Assembly: GCA_002919235.1 (NCBI GenBank)
Contig: PKEX01000003.1
Span: forward strand, 1-64,000
DNA from: Clostridia bacterium
Lineage (GTDB): Bacteria; Bacillota; Limnochordia; DTU080; RSA5
Direction: 5' to 3'
DNA length: 64,000 nt
Position numbers and translations under genes: made by a program. Of the stretch, positions 40,108 through 50,400 are shown in pieces (positions within the stretch are counted from its first letter, which is position 1; the number at the start of each line of letters is the position of its first letter). The notes under the pieces are model-generated. The model did not search any database. It saw nothing but the letters and a program-made list of their open reading frames with translations, and had not been told where the DNA came from.

Positions 40108-40290
40108 CTACGCGCCGGCGCTGCGCCCGCCGCCCCGGCGGCTGAGCTCCCGCATGGTCCCGTAACAAAGGACGCCCAGCAGGATCCCGACGCCGCTCAG
40201 AGCGGGATTGCGGGCCCGCACGCTGAGGATGAGCAGCACGATGCTGAAGGCGATGCCGATCCAGAGCACCACGGCTTCAAACGGGCGCAC
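40108..40290 (-). CDS. Small two-helix membrane protein (60 aa)
   Basis: Two hydrophobic helices (VLWIGIAFSIVLLILSV and LSGVGILLGVLCYGTM) are separated by RARNPA, with a basic Arg/Gly tail. The GTG follows AGGGAGG at good spacing, and a TATAAT -10 box lies about 95 bp upstream. These signals support a real gene despite its size. No family is recognised. Confidence 0.65.
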   Translation of the reverse strand: MRPFEAVVLWIGIAFSIVLLILSVRARNPALSGVGILLGVLCYGTMRELSRRGGGRSAGA

Positions 40291-40610
40291 ACGTCCTGCC
40301 TCCCTAAGACGGCCGCGGCCGGAAAGCCGCCTCGGATCTCGCGGCTTGCGGTGCGAGAGCCCCGCGCCGGCCTCTTTTCTTCATTATAAATGATCGGCTT
40401 CCGTCCCCGGTTCCCGGACGCTCCCGGGATAGGCGGCGGCTCCCCTTCCGCGCCCCGGAGGCGTACTCCGGGGCGCCCGGTGCCGAAACCCCCTCGCCGC
40501 CACTTCGTTCCAGGCCCTTCACCCTGTGGCAGACCCGCCAGGCATTGTTCCTTGGCCCGCTCAAGGGCCTCCGGTACAGTCGAAAGTGAAGTGAAAGGAG
40601 CGATCCAGCA
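40291..40610. other. Divergent intergenic region
   Basis: It contains a TATAAT on the minus strand (40383-40388) for the small membrane protein. On the plus strand TTGGCC and TACAGT, 17 bp apart near 40550-40578, may be a weak promoter for the AstE-like gene. An imperfect GGCGCGGGGC-type inverted repeat sits in between. No gene is seen. Confidence 0.45.
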
Positions 40611-41513
40611 ATGGCTCAATCCTTGCTGACGCTGATCTTCACGGGGCTCCTGCTCCTGGCCCAGACGCTGGGAATCCAGACGGGCACTGAACGCAAGACC
40701 GTAGATGACTTGATCTCCGCGTTCCATGACCTGAGAGCGTCGTTCCTGGAGGAACCCGGGGCGAAGAGCGACGCCGGGAACGCGGGAACCGCGCCCGAAA
40801 GCCCCGGAGCACAGGACGGCCGCGCGGCCGGTGACCAGCCCGCCGCGGCCCGGGTCGAACGCCGGGTTCTCGGCGCCGGCGAGAGCTGGGAGACGGCTTA
40901 CTACGTCATCGACAGCGGCCGGAGCGGTCCGGTGGTGATGGTGGTGGCCGGGCTTCACGGCGACGAGCCGGCGGCGCTCCTGGCGGCAGAGCGCCTCATC
41001 GAGCAGGCCGGCGAGATCACGGCCGGCCAGGTGGTCTTGCTGCCTGAGGCCAACGCCCCGGCCGTGCGGGCCCGCAAGGCACACACCGGCGCCGACCTCA
41101 ACCGGGCGTTTCCCGTCGAGACGGTCCGGGGAGAGGCCCCCGCGCCCCAAGAGCCCGCGGCCGCGGCCATCTGGCAGCTGGTAGAAGAGCACCGCCCGGA
41201 CTGGCTGGTGGACCTGCACGACGAAAGCTCCGACGTGACCGGCCAGACCGTGGTCTACCACGAAGCGCAGCCCGAGGCCGCCTGGGCCGCCCAGGCCATG
41301 GCGGGCCACCTCAACGAAGCGCTGGACGAGGCGGACACTGCCTTCCGCACCGCCGGCGGGCTGCCCTCCGGGAGCCTGGCCCGAGCCGCGGCCGAGCTCT
41401 TCGATGCCCGCGCGCTGGTCGTCGAGACCCACCGGCGGCATTCGCTGGCGGCGCGGTCTGAGTGGCTCGCGGACGGCGTCATGTACCTTCTGGCTTACCT
41501 TGGGATGCGCTGA
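40611..41513 (+). CDS. Succinylglutamate desuccinylase/aspartoacylase-family protein, exported
   Basis: An N-terminal hydrophobic segment (LLTLIFTGLLLLAQTLG) suggests export or anchoring, followed by a low-complexity linker (residues 45-82). The zinc carboxypeptidase-like fold follows: VVAGLHGDEPAALLAAERL gives His and Glu ligands, TGADLNRAFP the substrate Arg/Asn, and LVDLHDES a further His. The ATG has AAAGGAGCG upstream. Deacylation of an N-acyl amino acid, or amide or peptide hydrolysis at the cell wall, is possible; the substrate is unknown. Its last 19 bp overlap the end of metX on the opposite strand. Confidence 0.82.
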   Translation: MAQSLLTLIFTGLLLLAQTLGIQTGTERKTVDDLISAFHDLRASFLEEPGAKSDAGNAGTAPESPGAQDGRAAGDQPAAARVERRVLGAGESWETAYYVIDSGRSGPVVMVVAGLHGDEPAALLAAERLIEQAGEITAGQVVLLPEANAPAVRARKAHTGADLNRAFPVETVRGEAPAPQEPAAAAIWQLVEEHRPDWLVDLHDESSDVTGQTVVYHEAQPEAAWAAQAMAGHLNEALDEADTAFRTAGGLPSGSLARAAAELFDARALVVETHRRHSLAARSEWLADGVMYLLAYLGMR

Positions 41514-42646
41514 AAGAAGTCCCGCAGGATCTCGGTCATCTGGGCCGCTTCAATCAAGAAGCCGTCGTGCCCGTAAGGACAGTCGATCTCCTCGTACCAG
41601 GCCTCTACGCCGTGCTCCCGCAGGATGGAGACCAGCTCTTTCTGCTGGTACGTCGGGTACAGGATGTCCGAGCTGATCCCCACCACCATGGTGGGAACCC
41701 GGATGCGGGAGAGGGCCTTCCTGAGCCCTCCCCGCCCGCGGCCCAGGTCGAAGAGGTCGAGCGCCCGGGTGAGATAGAGGTAGGAGTTGGCGTCAAAGCG
41801 TTCTACCAGCTTTTTCCCCTGGTAGTGGAGGTAGCTTTCCACCTGGAACTGGGTGGAGAACGAATAGATCTCGTCGACGCTGGCGTTCATCAGCTCCCGG
41901 CCGAACTTGCGCCACATCGACTCGTCGCTCTGGTACGTGATCATCCCGATCATCCGGGCCAGCGCCAGCCCCCGGTCGGGGCCCTCGCCGTCGTAGTAGT
42001 CGCCCCCGCGCCAGTTGGGATCGGCCATGATGGCCTGCCGGCCCACTTCGTTGAAGGCGATGGACTGGGGCGAGGAGCGCCCCGGCGTGGCGATGGGCGC
42101 GATGGCGTTCACCATCTCCGGGAACGCGACGGCCCACTCCAGCGTCTGCATGCCGCCCATGGAGCCGCCCACCACGGCGTGGAGCCGCTCGATGCCGAGG
42201 TGCCGGAGGAGCTCCCGCTGGGCCCGCACCATATCGCCGATGGTCACCATGGGAAAGCGCATGCCGTACGGCTTTCCCGTGCGGGGATCGATGCTGGCCG
42301 GTCCCGTGCTCCCTTGACAGCCCCCGAGCACGTTGGAACAGATGACGAAGTACTGCTCGGTGTCAATCGCCAGGCCCGGCCCGACGAACCCTTCCCACCA
42401 CCCGGGCTCGTCGCCGGGGAAGTGGGAGGCGCAGTGCGAGTCCCCGGTGAGCGCATGAGGGATGAGGACGACGTTGTCACCCCGGGGGCTCAACGTGCCG
42501 TACGTCTCGTACGCCAGCGTGAAGCCCGGAAGCGTCGCGCCGCTCTCCAGCCGGAACGGCTCCGAGTAGGTGAAATACTGCATGGTCGGGCGCCGCTTCA
42601 GGCGCCGGAACGCGCTCTGGTGGGTAACCGTCGTCTCTTGGGACAC
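41495..42646 (-). CDS. metX: Homoserine O-acetyltransferase
   Basis: This alpha/beta-hydrolase enzyme transfers acetyl from acetyl-CoA to homoserine in methionine synthesis. Visible motifs are LAYETYGTLSPRGDN, HALTGDSHC, and the nucleophile elbow GGSMGGMQTLEWA. The catalytic Asp is near SSDILYPTYQQKE and the His in YGHDGFLIE. Length 383 aa is normal. The GTG has GGGAGG upstream. It follows metY by 35 bp on the same strand, so both are under the SAM-I riboswitch at 44122-44249. Some MetX proteins use succinyl-CoA, but the metY partner favours acetyl. Confidence 0.95.
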   Translation of the reverse strand: MSQETTVTHQSAFRRLKRRPTMQYFTYSEPFRLESGATLPGFTLAYETYGTLSPRGDNVVLIPHALTGDSHCASHFPGDEPGWWEGFVGPGLAIDTEQYFVICSNVLGGCQGSTGPASIDPRTGKPYGMRFPMVTIGDMVRAQRELLRHLGIERLHAVVGGSMGGMQTLEWAVAFPEMVNAIAPIATPGRSSPQSIAFNEVGRQAIMADPNWRGGDYYDGEGPDRGLALARMIGMITYQSDESMWRKFGRELMNASVDEIYSFSTQFQVESYLHYQGKKLVERFDANSYLYLTRALDLFDLGRGRGGLRKALSRIRVPTMVVGISSDILYPTYQQKELVSILREHGVEAWYEEIDCPYGHDGFLIEAAQMTEILRDFFQRIPR

Positions 42647-42681
42647 GCCCGCGCCTCCCTTCCCCGGGACCTTTCGCGCCG

Positions 42682-43980
<1,299 letters not shown>

Positions 43981-44052
43981 TCAGGCTTCCTCCTTGTGAA
44001 ACGTTCGGTTCCCTTGGAGAGCGAGATCGGCCTTCCACACGCCGGCCCTGCG

Positions 44053-44088
44053 ATGCAAAAGACCCCTTCGCCTGAGACGAAGGGGTCT
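44053..44088 (-). terminator. Expression-platform terminator of the SAM-I riboswitch
   Basis: AGACCCCTTCG (44060-44070) pairs perfectly with CGAAGGGGTCT (44078-44088), followed on the minus strand by CTTTTGC. It lies about 35 nt downstream of the riboswitch aptamer and about 80 bp before metY. Confidence 0.9.
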
Positions 44089-44121
44089 ACGACGACCTAA
44101 AGCCGCGCAGTGCAAAGAACC

Positions 44122-44249
44122 CCTCTCATCTCCCAAGGCCGCCACGGCTTGGCTGCCTTGCAGGAATTGGCACCGCGACGTGGACCCTCGGGGTCCACCG
44201 GTTGCCGGGCTTCATTGGGCCAGTCCCTCCGCCACTCTTGATAAGAGTG
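44122..44249 (-). ncRNA. SAM-I (S-box) riboswitch
   Basis: On the minus strand the conserved S-box elements appear in order: CTCTTATC (P1 5' side), AGAGTGGCGGAGGGACTGGCCC, ATGAAGCCCGGCAACC, then GGTGCCAATTCCTGC and the closing GATGAGAG (P1 3' side). P3 is an extended GGTGGACC/GGTCCACG stem. Binding of S-adenosylmethionine should favour the terminator downstream and so repress metY-metX. Confidence 0.97.
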
Positions 44250-44284
44250 TCTTCCTGCGTATGCAGTTGTGGGAATTTGAGGCT

Positions 44285-44314
44285 AGTATAGCGCACGGAT
44301 TTCTCGGATGTCAA
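44285..44314 (-). promoter_or_regulatory. Sigma-A promoter of the metYX operon
   Basis: On the minus strand TTGACA (44309-44314) and TATACT (44285-44290) are 18 bp apart. Transcription would begin about 30 nt upstream of the riboswitch. Confidence 0.9.
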
Positions 44315-44370
44315 CAAATTCCTACGCGCGGTTTCATGCTTCAATTCCGGGAAAACCGGTCGCCAAACGA

Positions 44371-44399
44371 TTGCGCGACGTCAGGGCCGCCGCTATAAT
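44371..44399 (+). promoter_or_regulatory. Promoter of cysK, with a palindrome in the leader
   Basis: TTGCGC (44371-44376) and TATAAT (44394-44399) are 17 bp apart. Downstream, ATAGGATTC and ATAGGAATC are tandem 9-mers (44421-44438), and within them GATTC (44425-44429) and GAATC (44434-44438) form an inverted repeat, a possible operator overlapping the 5' leader. Confidence 0.75.
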
Positions 44400-44460
44400 G
44401 TATGAAGGGATATAAACCCGATAGGATTCATAGGAATCAGCATCTGGAGGTTTAGAAACG

Positions 44461-45405
44461 TTGGCCAAAGTCGCACGATCCATCACAGAGCTGATCGGGA
44501 ACACGCCGCTGCTCCGCCTCAACCGGATCTCCGACGAGACCGGCGCCGAGGTCTACGGCAAGCTGGAGTACTTCAACCCGGCCGGGAGCGTCAAGGACCG
44601 CATCGGGTTCGCCATGCTCCAGGCGGCGGAGCGGGAAGGCAAGCTCGACAAGGACACCGTGATCATCGAGCCCACCAGCGGCAACACCGGCATCGCCCTG
44701 GCCTTTGCCGCGGCCGCCAAGGGCTACCAGGTGATCCTGGTGATGCCGGACACCATGAGCGTCGAGCGCCGGAATCTCCTGAAGGCCTACGGGGCCAAGC
44801 TGGTCTTGACCCCCGGCTCCCTGGGGATGCGCGGCGCCATCGAAAAGGCGCAGGAGCTGGCCCGGGAGCTTCCCAAGGCGTTCATCCCGCAGCAGTTCAA
44901 GAATCCGGCCAACCCGGCCATTCACCGGGAAACCACCGCCGAGGAGATCTGGAGAGACACCGACGGCAAAGTGGACATCCTGGTGGCAGGCGTCGGCACC
45001 GGCGGGACCATCACCGGCGTCAGCGAGGTGATCAAGGCCCGCAAGCCCAGCTTCAAGGCGGTGGCCGTCGAACCGGCGGACTCGGCCGTGCTGTCGGGCA
45101 ATCCGCCCGGCCCCCACAAGATCCAGGGGATCGGCGCCGGGTTCATCCCCGACGTGCTGAGGGTGGATCTCATCGACGAGATCGTCCAGGTGAAGAACGA
45201 GGAGGCGTTCGCCGCGTCCCGCCGTCTCGCCCGGGAGGAAGGGCTCCTGGTGGGCATCTCCTCCGGCGCCGCGGCGCATGCGGCGGAACTCATCGCCTCC
45301 CGGCCCGAAAACCGGGGCAAGACCATCGTCGCGATCCTGCCCGACACCGGGGAGCGCTACCTCTCCACCCAGCTCTTCCAGGATCCGGACGATGAAGCCA
45401 ATTGA
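44461..45405 (+). CDS. cysK: Cysteine synthase (O-acetylserine sulfhydrylase)
   Basis: CysK makes cysteine from O-acetylserine and sulfide. Visible motifs are [11 protein letters not shown], the PLP-Lys in [23 protein letters not shown], and the PLP phosphate loop [21 protein letters not shown] closes the fold. Length 314 aa is typical. The start is TTG with TGGAGG upstream. The following glutaredoxin-like gene starts inside its last codons (14-bp overlap), so translation is coupled. Confidence 0.95.
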   Translation: MAKVARSITELIGNTPLLRLNRISDETGAEVYGKLEYFNPAGSVKDRIGFAMLQAAEREGKLDKDTVIIEPTSGNTGIALAFAAAAKGYQVILVMPDTMSVERRNLLKAYGAKLVLTPGSLGMRGAIEKAQELARELPKAFIPQQFKNPANPAIHRETTAEEIWRDTDGKVDILVAGVGTGGTITGVSEVIKARKPSFKAVAVEPADSAVLSGNPPGPHKIQGIGAGFIPDVLRVDLIDEIVQVKNEEAFAASRRLAREEGLLVGISSGAAAHAAELIASRPENRGKTIVAILPDTGERYLSTQLFQDPDDEAN

Positions 45406-45712
45406 ACTCGTCCTGTACACCAAGCCCCGCTGCCCTCTTTGCGACGAAGCGAAAGAGACGCTGGGGGCAGTCCAGCGGGAGCTGGATTTTCACCTGGTGG
45501 AGCGGAACATCGAAGAGGATCCGGCATGGTGGGATAAGTATCACACGTTGATACCGGTGGTCGAGCTGGACGGAGAGCCCATCTTTTACGGCAAAGTCTC
45601 GGTCCACCGGCTCCGCCGGATTCTCGCAGCCAAGAGGGCGGGGGCCCCATGGCTCAGCCCCAGGTACAAACAGTTTCTCGCCTGGCTCAGAGAACGGCGG
45701 GGAAACGCGTAG
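45392..45712 (+). CDS. Glutaredoxin-like protein (DUF836 type)
   Basis: A 106-aa thioredoxin-fold protein starts at the ATG 45392, overlapping cysK by 14 bp. The redox motif CPLC lies in [16 protein letters not shown], and the cis-Pro region is [10 protein letters not shown]. The C-terminal helix is basic ([19 protein letters not shown]). It probably handles thiol-disulfide exchange, perhaps for the cysteine pathway. The cupredoxin gene follows after 17 bp. Confidence 0.85.
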   Translation: MKPIELVLYTKPRCPLCDEAKETLGAVQRELDFHLVERNIEEDPAWWDKYHTLIPVVELDGEPIFYGKVSVHRLRRILAAKRAGAPWLSPRYKQFLAWLRERRGNA

Positions 45713-45729
45713 AAGGGAGCGGCTCGTTC

Positions 45730-46134
45730 ATGTCCAAGAGACTGGGAGCCATCGCAGGGCTCCTGCTCATCGCAGTGGTCGCTGCCGCGTGCGGCAGCGG
45801 CGGATCCGGATCGTCCGGCTCGTCGGGCCAGAGCTCATCGGGCTCGTCCAGCCAGGCGGCGCAGCGCATCGAAGTGGTCGGCACGGAGTTCGCCTACAAT
45901 CCCGGGACCATCACCGTGAAGCAGGGCCAGCCGGTGGAGATCGTGTTTAAGAACGAGGGCACGGTCCCCCACGACCTTCTCATCGACGAGTTCAACGTCA
46001 AGACCGCGGCCATCGCCGCGGGACAGTCCACCACAGTCCGCTTCACGCCCAGCCGGGCCGGCCAGTTCAAGATCTACTGCGCCGAGCCCGGCCACGAGGC
46101 AGCGGGCATGGTCGCCACCTTGATCGTGGAGTAG
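45730..46134 (+). CDS. Cupredoxin-domain lipoprotein (134 aa)
   Basis: A signal peptide ends in a lipobox VAAACGS, so the protein should be lipid-anchored. A Ser/Gly linker (residues 21-42) leads to a plastocyanin-like domain. The type I copper ligands are present: His in VPHDLLID, then Cys in IYCAEPGH, His in PGH, and Met in AAGMVAT. It may carry electrons or bind copper at the membrane surface. The ATG at 45730 is used because AAGGGAG lies upstream. It is the third gene of the cysK operon and precedes a terminator. Confidence 0.88.
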   Translation: MSKRLGAIAGLLLIAVVAAACGSGGSGSSGSSGQSSSGSSSQAAQRIEVVGTEFAYNPGTITVKQGQPVEIVFKNEGTVPHDLLIDEFNVKTAAIAAGQSTTVRFTPSRAGQFKIYCAEPGHEAAGMVATLIVE

Positions 46135-46150
46135 CGGCGAGTGACGGCAC

Positions 46151-46178
46151 GGCCCCCGGGACGTCCCCGGGGGCCGCT
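46151..46178 (+). terminator. Terminator of the cysK-glutaredoxin-cupredoxin operon
   Basis: GGCCCCCGGG (46151-46160) pairs with CCCGGGGGCC (46166-46175) around a 5-nt loop, followed by GCTTTA. Confidence 0.7.
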
Positions 46179-46212
46179 TTACTGCCGGCGAAGAGGCGGG
46201 AGCCCGGCTTCC

Positions 46213-46626
46213 TCACGGGCCGGGCTCGCCCGGCTCCTGCTCTGTCCCCGCCGGCGAAGGGCGGCTCACGGCGGGCCTGGGCTTCCAGGCCCTGGCGCCC
46301 CAGCGGTTGAGCGGGCGCCGCGGCGGGCCCGGGCTGCTGCCGCCCGCTCCCGCCTCTGCGGGCTCTCGGTGTGCCCGATCCAGCTCCCTGTCCGGCCGGG
46401 GCGCCGGTTGCAGGCTGCCGCCGGCGCTGCTCAGCTCCAGGAGGTCGTACAGCGGGCAGTAGCGGGTGATCCCTTCCGCCACCTTGGACGCCCCGAGCAC
46501 CACGGCCAAAAACGATCCCACCCGCCCAAATTTTCGCCCTGCTCCCAGGGCCAACAGGGAGAGGCCTCCAAAAAGTCGAAGGTATGCGTCGACGACGCCG
46601 ATGTTCTCTGCAGGCCTTCGCGACAA
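46213..46626 (-). CDS. DUF2892 (YgaP-like) membrane protein with Pro/Arg-rich tail
   Basis: The DUF2892 pattern is clear: [25 protein letters not shown], then [27 protein letters not shown], which gives two membrane helices and the conserved CPLYDLL end. The TTG at 46626 is favoured because GGAGGTG lies 6 bp upstream; a longer frame to 46719 is possible. The C-terminal roughly 75 residues are low complexity (Pro, Arg, Gly), unusual for the family. The function is unknown. It lies between the cysK operon and the nrdR promoter. Confidence 0.7.
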   Translation of the reverse strand: MSRRPAENIGVVDAYLRLFGGLSLLALGAGRKFGRVGSFLAVVLGASKVAEGITRYCPLYDLLELSSAGGSLQPAPRPDRELDRAHREPAEAGAGGSSPGPPRRPLNRWGARAWKPRPAVSRPSPAGTEQEPGEPGP

Positions 46627-46786
46627 CGCCGGCACCTCCACGTCTGCTCCCAGCACGAAGCTAGGTTTTCCACAGGCGTCGCGCTTAGGATGCCCAATCG
46701 GGCCGGCCTGATCCCGCATTCTTCCGAGAAACGGCGTCTCGCCCCGGCTGCGGCGGAAAATCTCCCGCTTTCTTCCTCTCTACCGT

Positions 46787-46815
46787 TTGACGACGGGCAC
46801 CGCCCCGCGTATAAT
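46787..46815 (+). promoter_or_regulatory. Sigma-A promoter for nrdR-nrdJ
   Basis: TTGACG (46787-46792) and TATAAT (46810-46815) are exactly 17 bp apart. Transcription would begin near 46822, just where the first NrdR box starts. Confidence 0.9.
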
Positions 46816-46821
46816 AGAATC

Positions 46822-46869
46822 GCTCCACATATTGTACCGATCGCCTGTTTGGTGTCCTATATACGGTGC
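46822..46869 (+). promoter_or_regulatory. Tandem NrdR boxes
   Basis: Two degenerate 16-bp sites, 46822-46837 (right half ATATTGT) and 46854-46869 (CTATATA with GTG), each match about 10 of 16 positions of the NrdR consensus ACACWATATATWGTGT. Their centres are 32 bp apart, the typical three-turn spacing. They sit directly downstream of the promoter, as expected for repression by NrdR. Confidence 0.65.
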
Positions 46870-46908
46870 ATATGGTGCGTGCATGCTGCAATCGTGGGGG
46901 ATGCGACG

Positions 46909-47430
46909 GTGAAGTGCCCGTTCTGCGGTTTTGCCGACACCCGCGTGCTCGAGAGCCGGCCCACGGAGGAAGGGTCGGCCGTCCGAAGGAGGCGAGAGTG
47001 CTTAGAGTGCAAGGAGCGATTTACCACCTATGAACGGGTGGAGACCGTTCCCCTGATCGTGATCAAGAAGGACGGCACCAGGCAGGAGTTTGATCGGAAC
47101 AAGATCCTCCAGGGACTCATCACCGCCTGCGAAAAGCGGCCGGTTCCTCTCGGAAGGCTGGAGGAGCTGGTCTCGGACATCGAACGCCGCCTGCGCAACT
47201 CCATGGAGCAAGAAGTTTCGTCACAAGTCATCGGCGAGATGGTGATGGAAGGCCTGAGGGAGATCGACGAAGTGGCCTACGTCCGTTTCGCTTCGGTGTA
47301 CCGGCAGTTCAAAGACATCAACGGCTTCCTGGAGGAGCTCCACGCCCTGCTCCGGGAGCGGCAGGAGCGGCAGAAGGCGCCGGCTCCGGAGGCGGCGCCG
47401 GGCGAACCGAGCGGTTTTTCGGGTATTTGA
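46909..47430 (+). CDS. nrdR: Transcriptional repressor NrdR
   Basis: NrdR senses (d)ATP and represses ribonucleotide reductase genes. The N-terminal zinc ribbon (CPFCGFADT, then [14 protein letters not shown]) and the ATP-cone ([24 protein letters not shown]) are present. Length 173 aa, with a charged Pro/Ala tail, is slightly above the usual 150-160. The GTG at 46909 begins the ribbon directly, as in all NrdR proteins. It is followed after 20 bp by nrdJ, and tandem NrdR boxes stand upstream, so the operon is probably autoregulated. Confidence 0.95.
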   Translation: MKCPFCGFADTRVLESRPTEEGSAVRRRRECLECKERFTTYERVETVPLIVIKKDGTRQEFDRNKILQGLITACEKRPVPLGRLEELVSDIERRLRNSMEQEVSSQVIGEMVMEGLREIDEVAYVRFASVYRQFKDINGFLEELHALLRERQERQKAPAPEAAPGEPSGFSGI

Positions 47431-47450
47431 TTGAAGGAGGCGTGTTGCCG

Positions 47451-50400
47451 GTGCGTCAAAAGACCCCTCAGACGGGAGTAGACGAGCCCGCCATCGAGCT
47501 GAGCGGCATTTCGGAGCTGATTTTCCTTGACCGCTACGCGATCAAGGATCCCAACAAGGACATCCAGGTGGGCGACACCGTCGTCGTCCTGGTGAAGGAC
47601 GACCCGCGCTTTCCCCAGCGGGAAGTGGGCACCGTCAAGGCGGTGGACGGCGACAAGATCACCGTGGAGATCAAGGCGACGGGCGAGGTGATCACCCAGG
47701 AGCGCCGCAAGGTGGACAAGCCCCTGGAGACGCACCCGTCGCAGATGTGGGACCGGATGGCCAAGGCCATCGTCCAGGTGGAGCCCGAAGAGAAGCGGGC
47801 CGAGCTCGAAAAGGAGTTCCGCTGGGCGCTCCACAACTTCCGGTTCAGCCCGGGCGGGCGGATCAACGCGATGCTCGGCACGGGCCAAAACCTCACCGCG
47901 TACAACTGCTACGTCATCCCCATCGAGGCCAAGGATCCCAACGTCGGCCGCGACTCGCGCCAGGCCATCATCGACACCCTGGGCAACATGGTGGAGATCA
48001 TGTCCCGGGGCGGCGGGGTCGGCATCAACCTGTCGACGCTCCGGCCGCGCCTCGCGTACGTGGCCGGGGTGAACGGCCGCAGCTCGGGTGCGGTGAGCTG
48101 GGGGGCGCTCTTCAGCTTCGCCACCGGCTTGGTGGAACAAGGCGGCAGCCGGCGCGGCGCGCTCATGCTCATCCTCAACGACTGGCACCCGGACATCCTC
48201 GACTTCATCAACGCCAAGCGCGACATGTCGGCCATCAACAACGCCAATATTTCAGTCGGCATCAGCAACGATTTCATGAAGGCGGTGGAGGAGGACCGGG
48301 AGTGGCAGCTGGTCTTCCCGGACACGTCCGATCCGGACTATGACAAGCTCTGGGACGGCAATCTCAAGCGCTGGCGCGACGAGTACAAGAAGCCGGTCAA
48401 GGTGTACCGCACCATCCGGGCGCGGGAGATGTGGGACACCATCATCGAGTCGGCCTGGCTTTCCGCCGAGCCCGGAGTGGTCTTCCTCGAGCGGATGAAC
48501 GAGTACAACAACGCGTGGTATTTTGAGGATTTGATTTCGACGAACCCGTGCGTCACCGGCGACACTCTGATCTACACGGACCAGGGGCTGGTACGGGCCG
48601 ACCAGCTTTGGTTGGAAGCGACGCCCGTTTCGGTGGCCGTGGACGCGCGCATGGCTGAGGAGCCATTTCGTCCGGCTTCCCAAGTCTTTGCGACGGGCGT
48701 TAAACCCGTTTACCGTCTGATCACCAAGGAAGGGTTTGAACTGCGCCTCACGGGGGACCACCGCGTGCTTACGGAACGCGGCTGGGTCGAGGCGCACGCG
48801 CTGAAGCCCGGCGACCGGATCCGGGTGCTCAACCGGGGCGGCGGCTTTGGCACCGAGGGCTCGCTTGAACTCGGCCGGGTCCTGGGCTGGTTGGTCGGCG
48901 ACGGCACCATCAAGTCGGATCGGGCCGTGCTCTCGTTCTTCGGCGGGGAAAAGCACGAGGTCAGTACGCTGATGCGGGACGCCGTAAACAGCGTGGTTCG
49001 CAAGGCGGTCAACGGCCGCGAGTACACCGTCAGTGTGATCGACATCGAGAAGCGCGATGAAGCCCGAGTTCAATCCGCCCGCCTGCGGGAGATCGCCGAG
49101 GAGCACGGGTTGCTCGGGGAAAAACTCCAGGTGCCGGAATCGGTGCTTCGCGGCTGCCGGGATATGCAGCTGGGCTTTCTGCAGGCGCTCTTTACGGCCG
49201 ACGGGCATGTCGAAATCGGCGACAAGAGCCGCGGTGCGGTGGTCTTGACGTCCAAGTCGCGCCGGCTGCTTCAGGGCGTCCAGCGGCTGCTCCTCAACTT
49301 CGGAATCTACAGCCGCATCTATTCCGACCGGAAAGCCACGGGGACGAGCCTTCTGCCCGACGGCAAAGGCGGCGTCCGGGAGTATCCGGTTGAAGCCTAC
49401 CATGACCTGCGCATCACCGGCGCCAGCGCCGTGCGCTTCGCCGAGCAGATCGGCTTCCTCACCTCCGACAAGCAAGGCAAGCTTGAGGCCCTTGTCGGAA
49501 GGTACTCAAGGGGTCCGTACCAGGAGACCTTCGTCGCGACCTTCTCGGAGCTGGTGCCTGACGGCGAAGAGATGGTCTTCGACCTCAACGTGCCCGGCCT
49601 GCACGCCTTCGTGGCCAACGGCCTTGTGGTCCATAACTGCGGCGAGCAGCCGCTTCCAGGCTGGGGTGTCTGCAACCTGGGCCACATCAACCTCTCGCGC
49701 TTCGTCAAGGACGGCAAGGTCCTTTGGGATGACCTGAAGAGGGCCGTCCGCCTGGGCGTGCGCTTCCTCGACAACGTCATCGACGTGACGCCCTACTTCT
49801 TTGAGCGCAACGAAGCGGTGCAGAAGGCGGAGCGGCGGATCGGCCTCGGCACCATGGGCCTGGGCGAGATGCTGATCCGGCTGGGCCTGCGCTACGGCAG
49901 CGACGAGAGCGTCGAGTTCATCGACAAGCTCTACAAGTTCATCGCGACCGAGGCGTACCTGGCCAGCATCGAGCTGGCCAAGGAGAAGGGGCCGTTCCCC
50001 AAGTTCGACGCGGAGAAGTTCCTCCAGGGCAAGTTCGTCCAGGGCATGCCCGACGAAGTCAAAGAGGGCATCAAGAAGTACGGCATCCGCAACGTGTGCA
50101 TCCTCACGCAGGCGCCCACCGGCAGCACGGGCACCATGGTGGGCACCAGCACCGGGATCGAGCCGTACTACAGCTGGACGTACTGGCGCAGCGGCCGCCT
50201 GGGTATGAAGGAAGTGCGCGAGCGCATCGTGGACGAGTGGTTCGAGGCCCATCCCGAGGTGGAGCCCAAGCTCGAGAACCTGCCCGACTACTTCGTCACC
50301 GCCCTGGAGCTCACGCCGAAAGAACACATCCGGGTGCAGGCCGCAGTGCAGCGCTGGACCGACTCCAGCATCTCCAAGACGGCCAACTGCCCGAACAACT

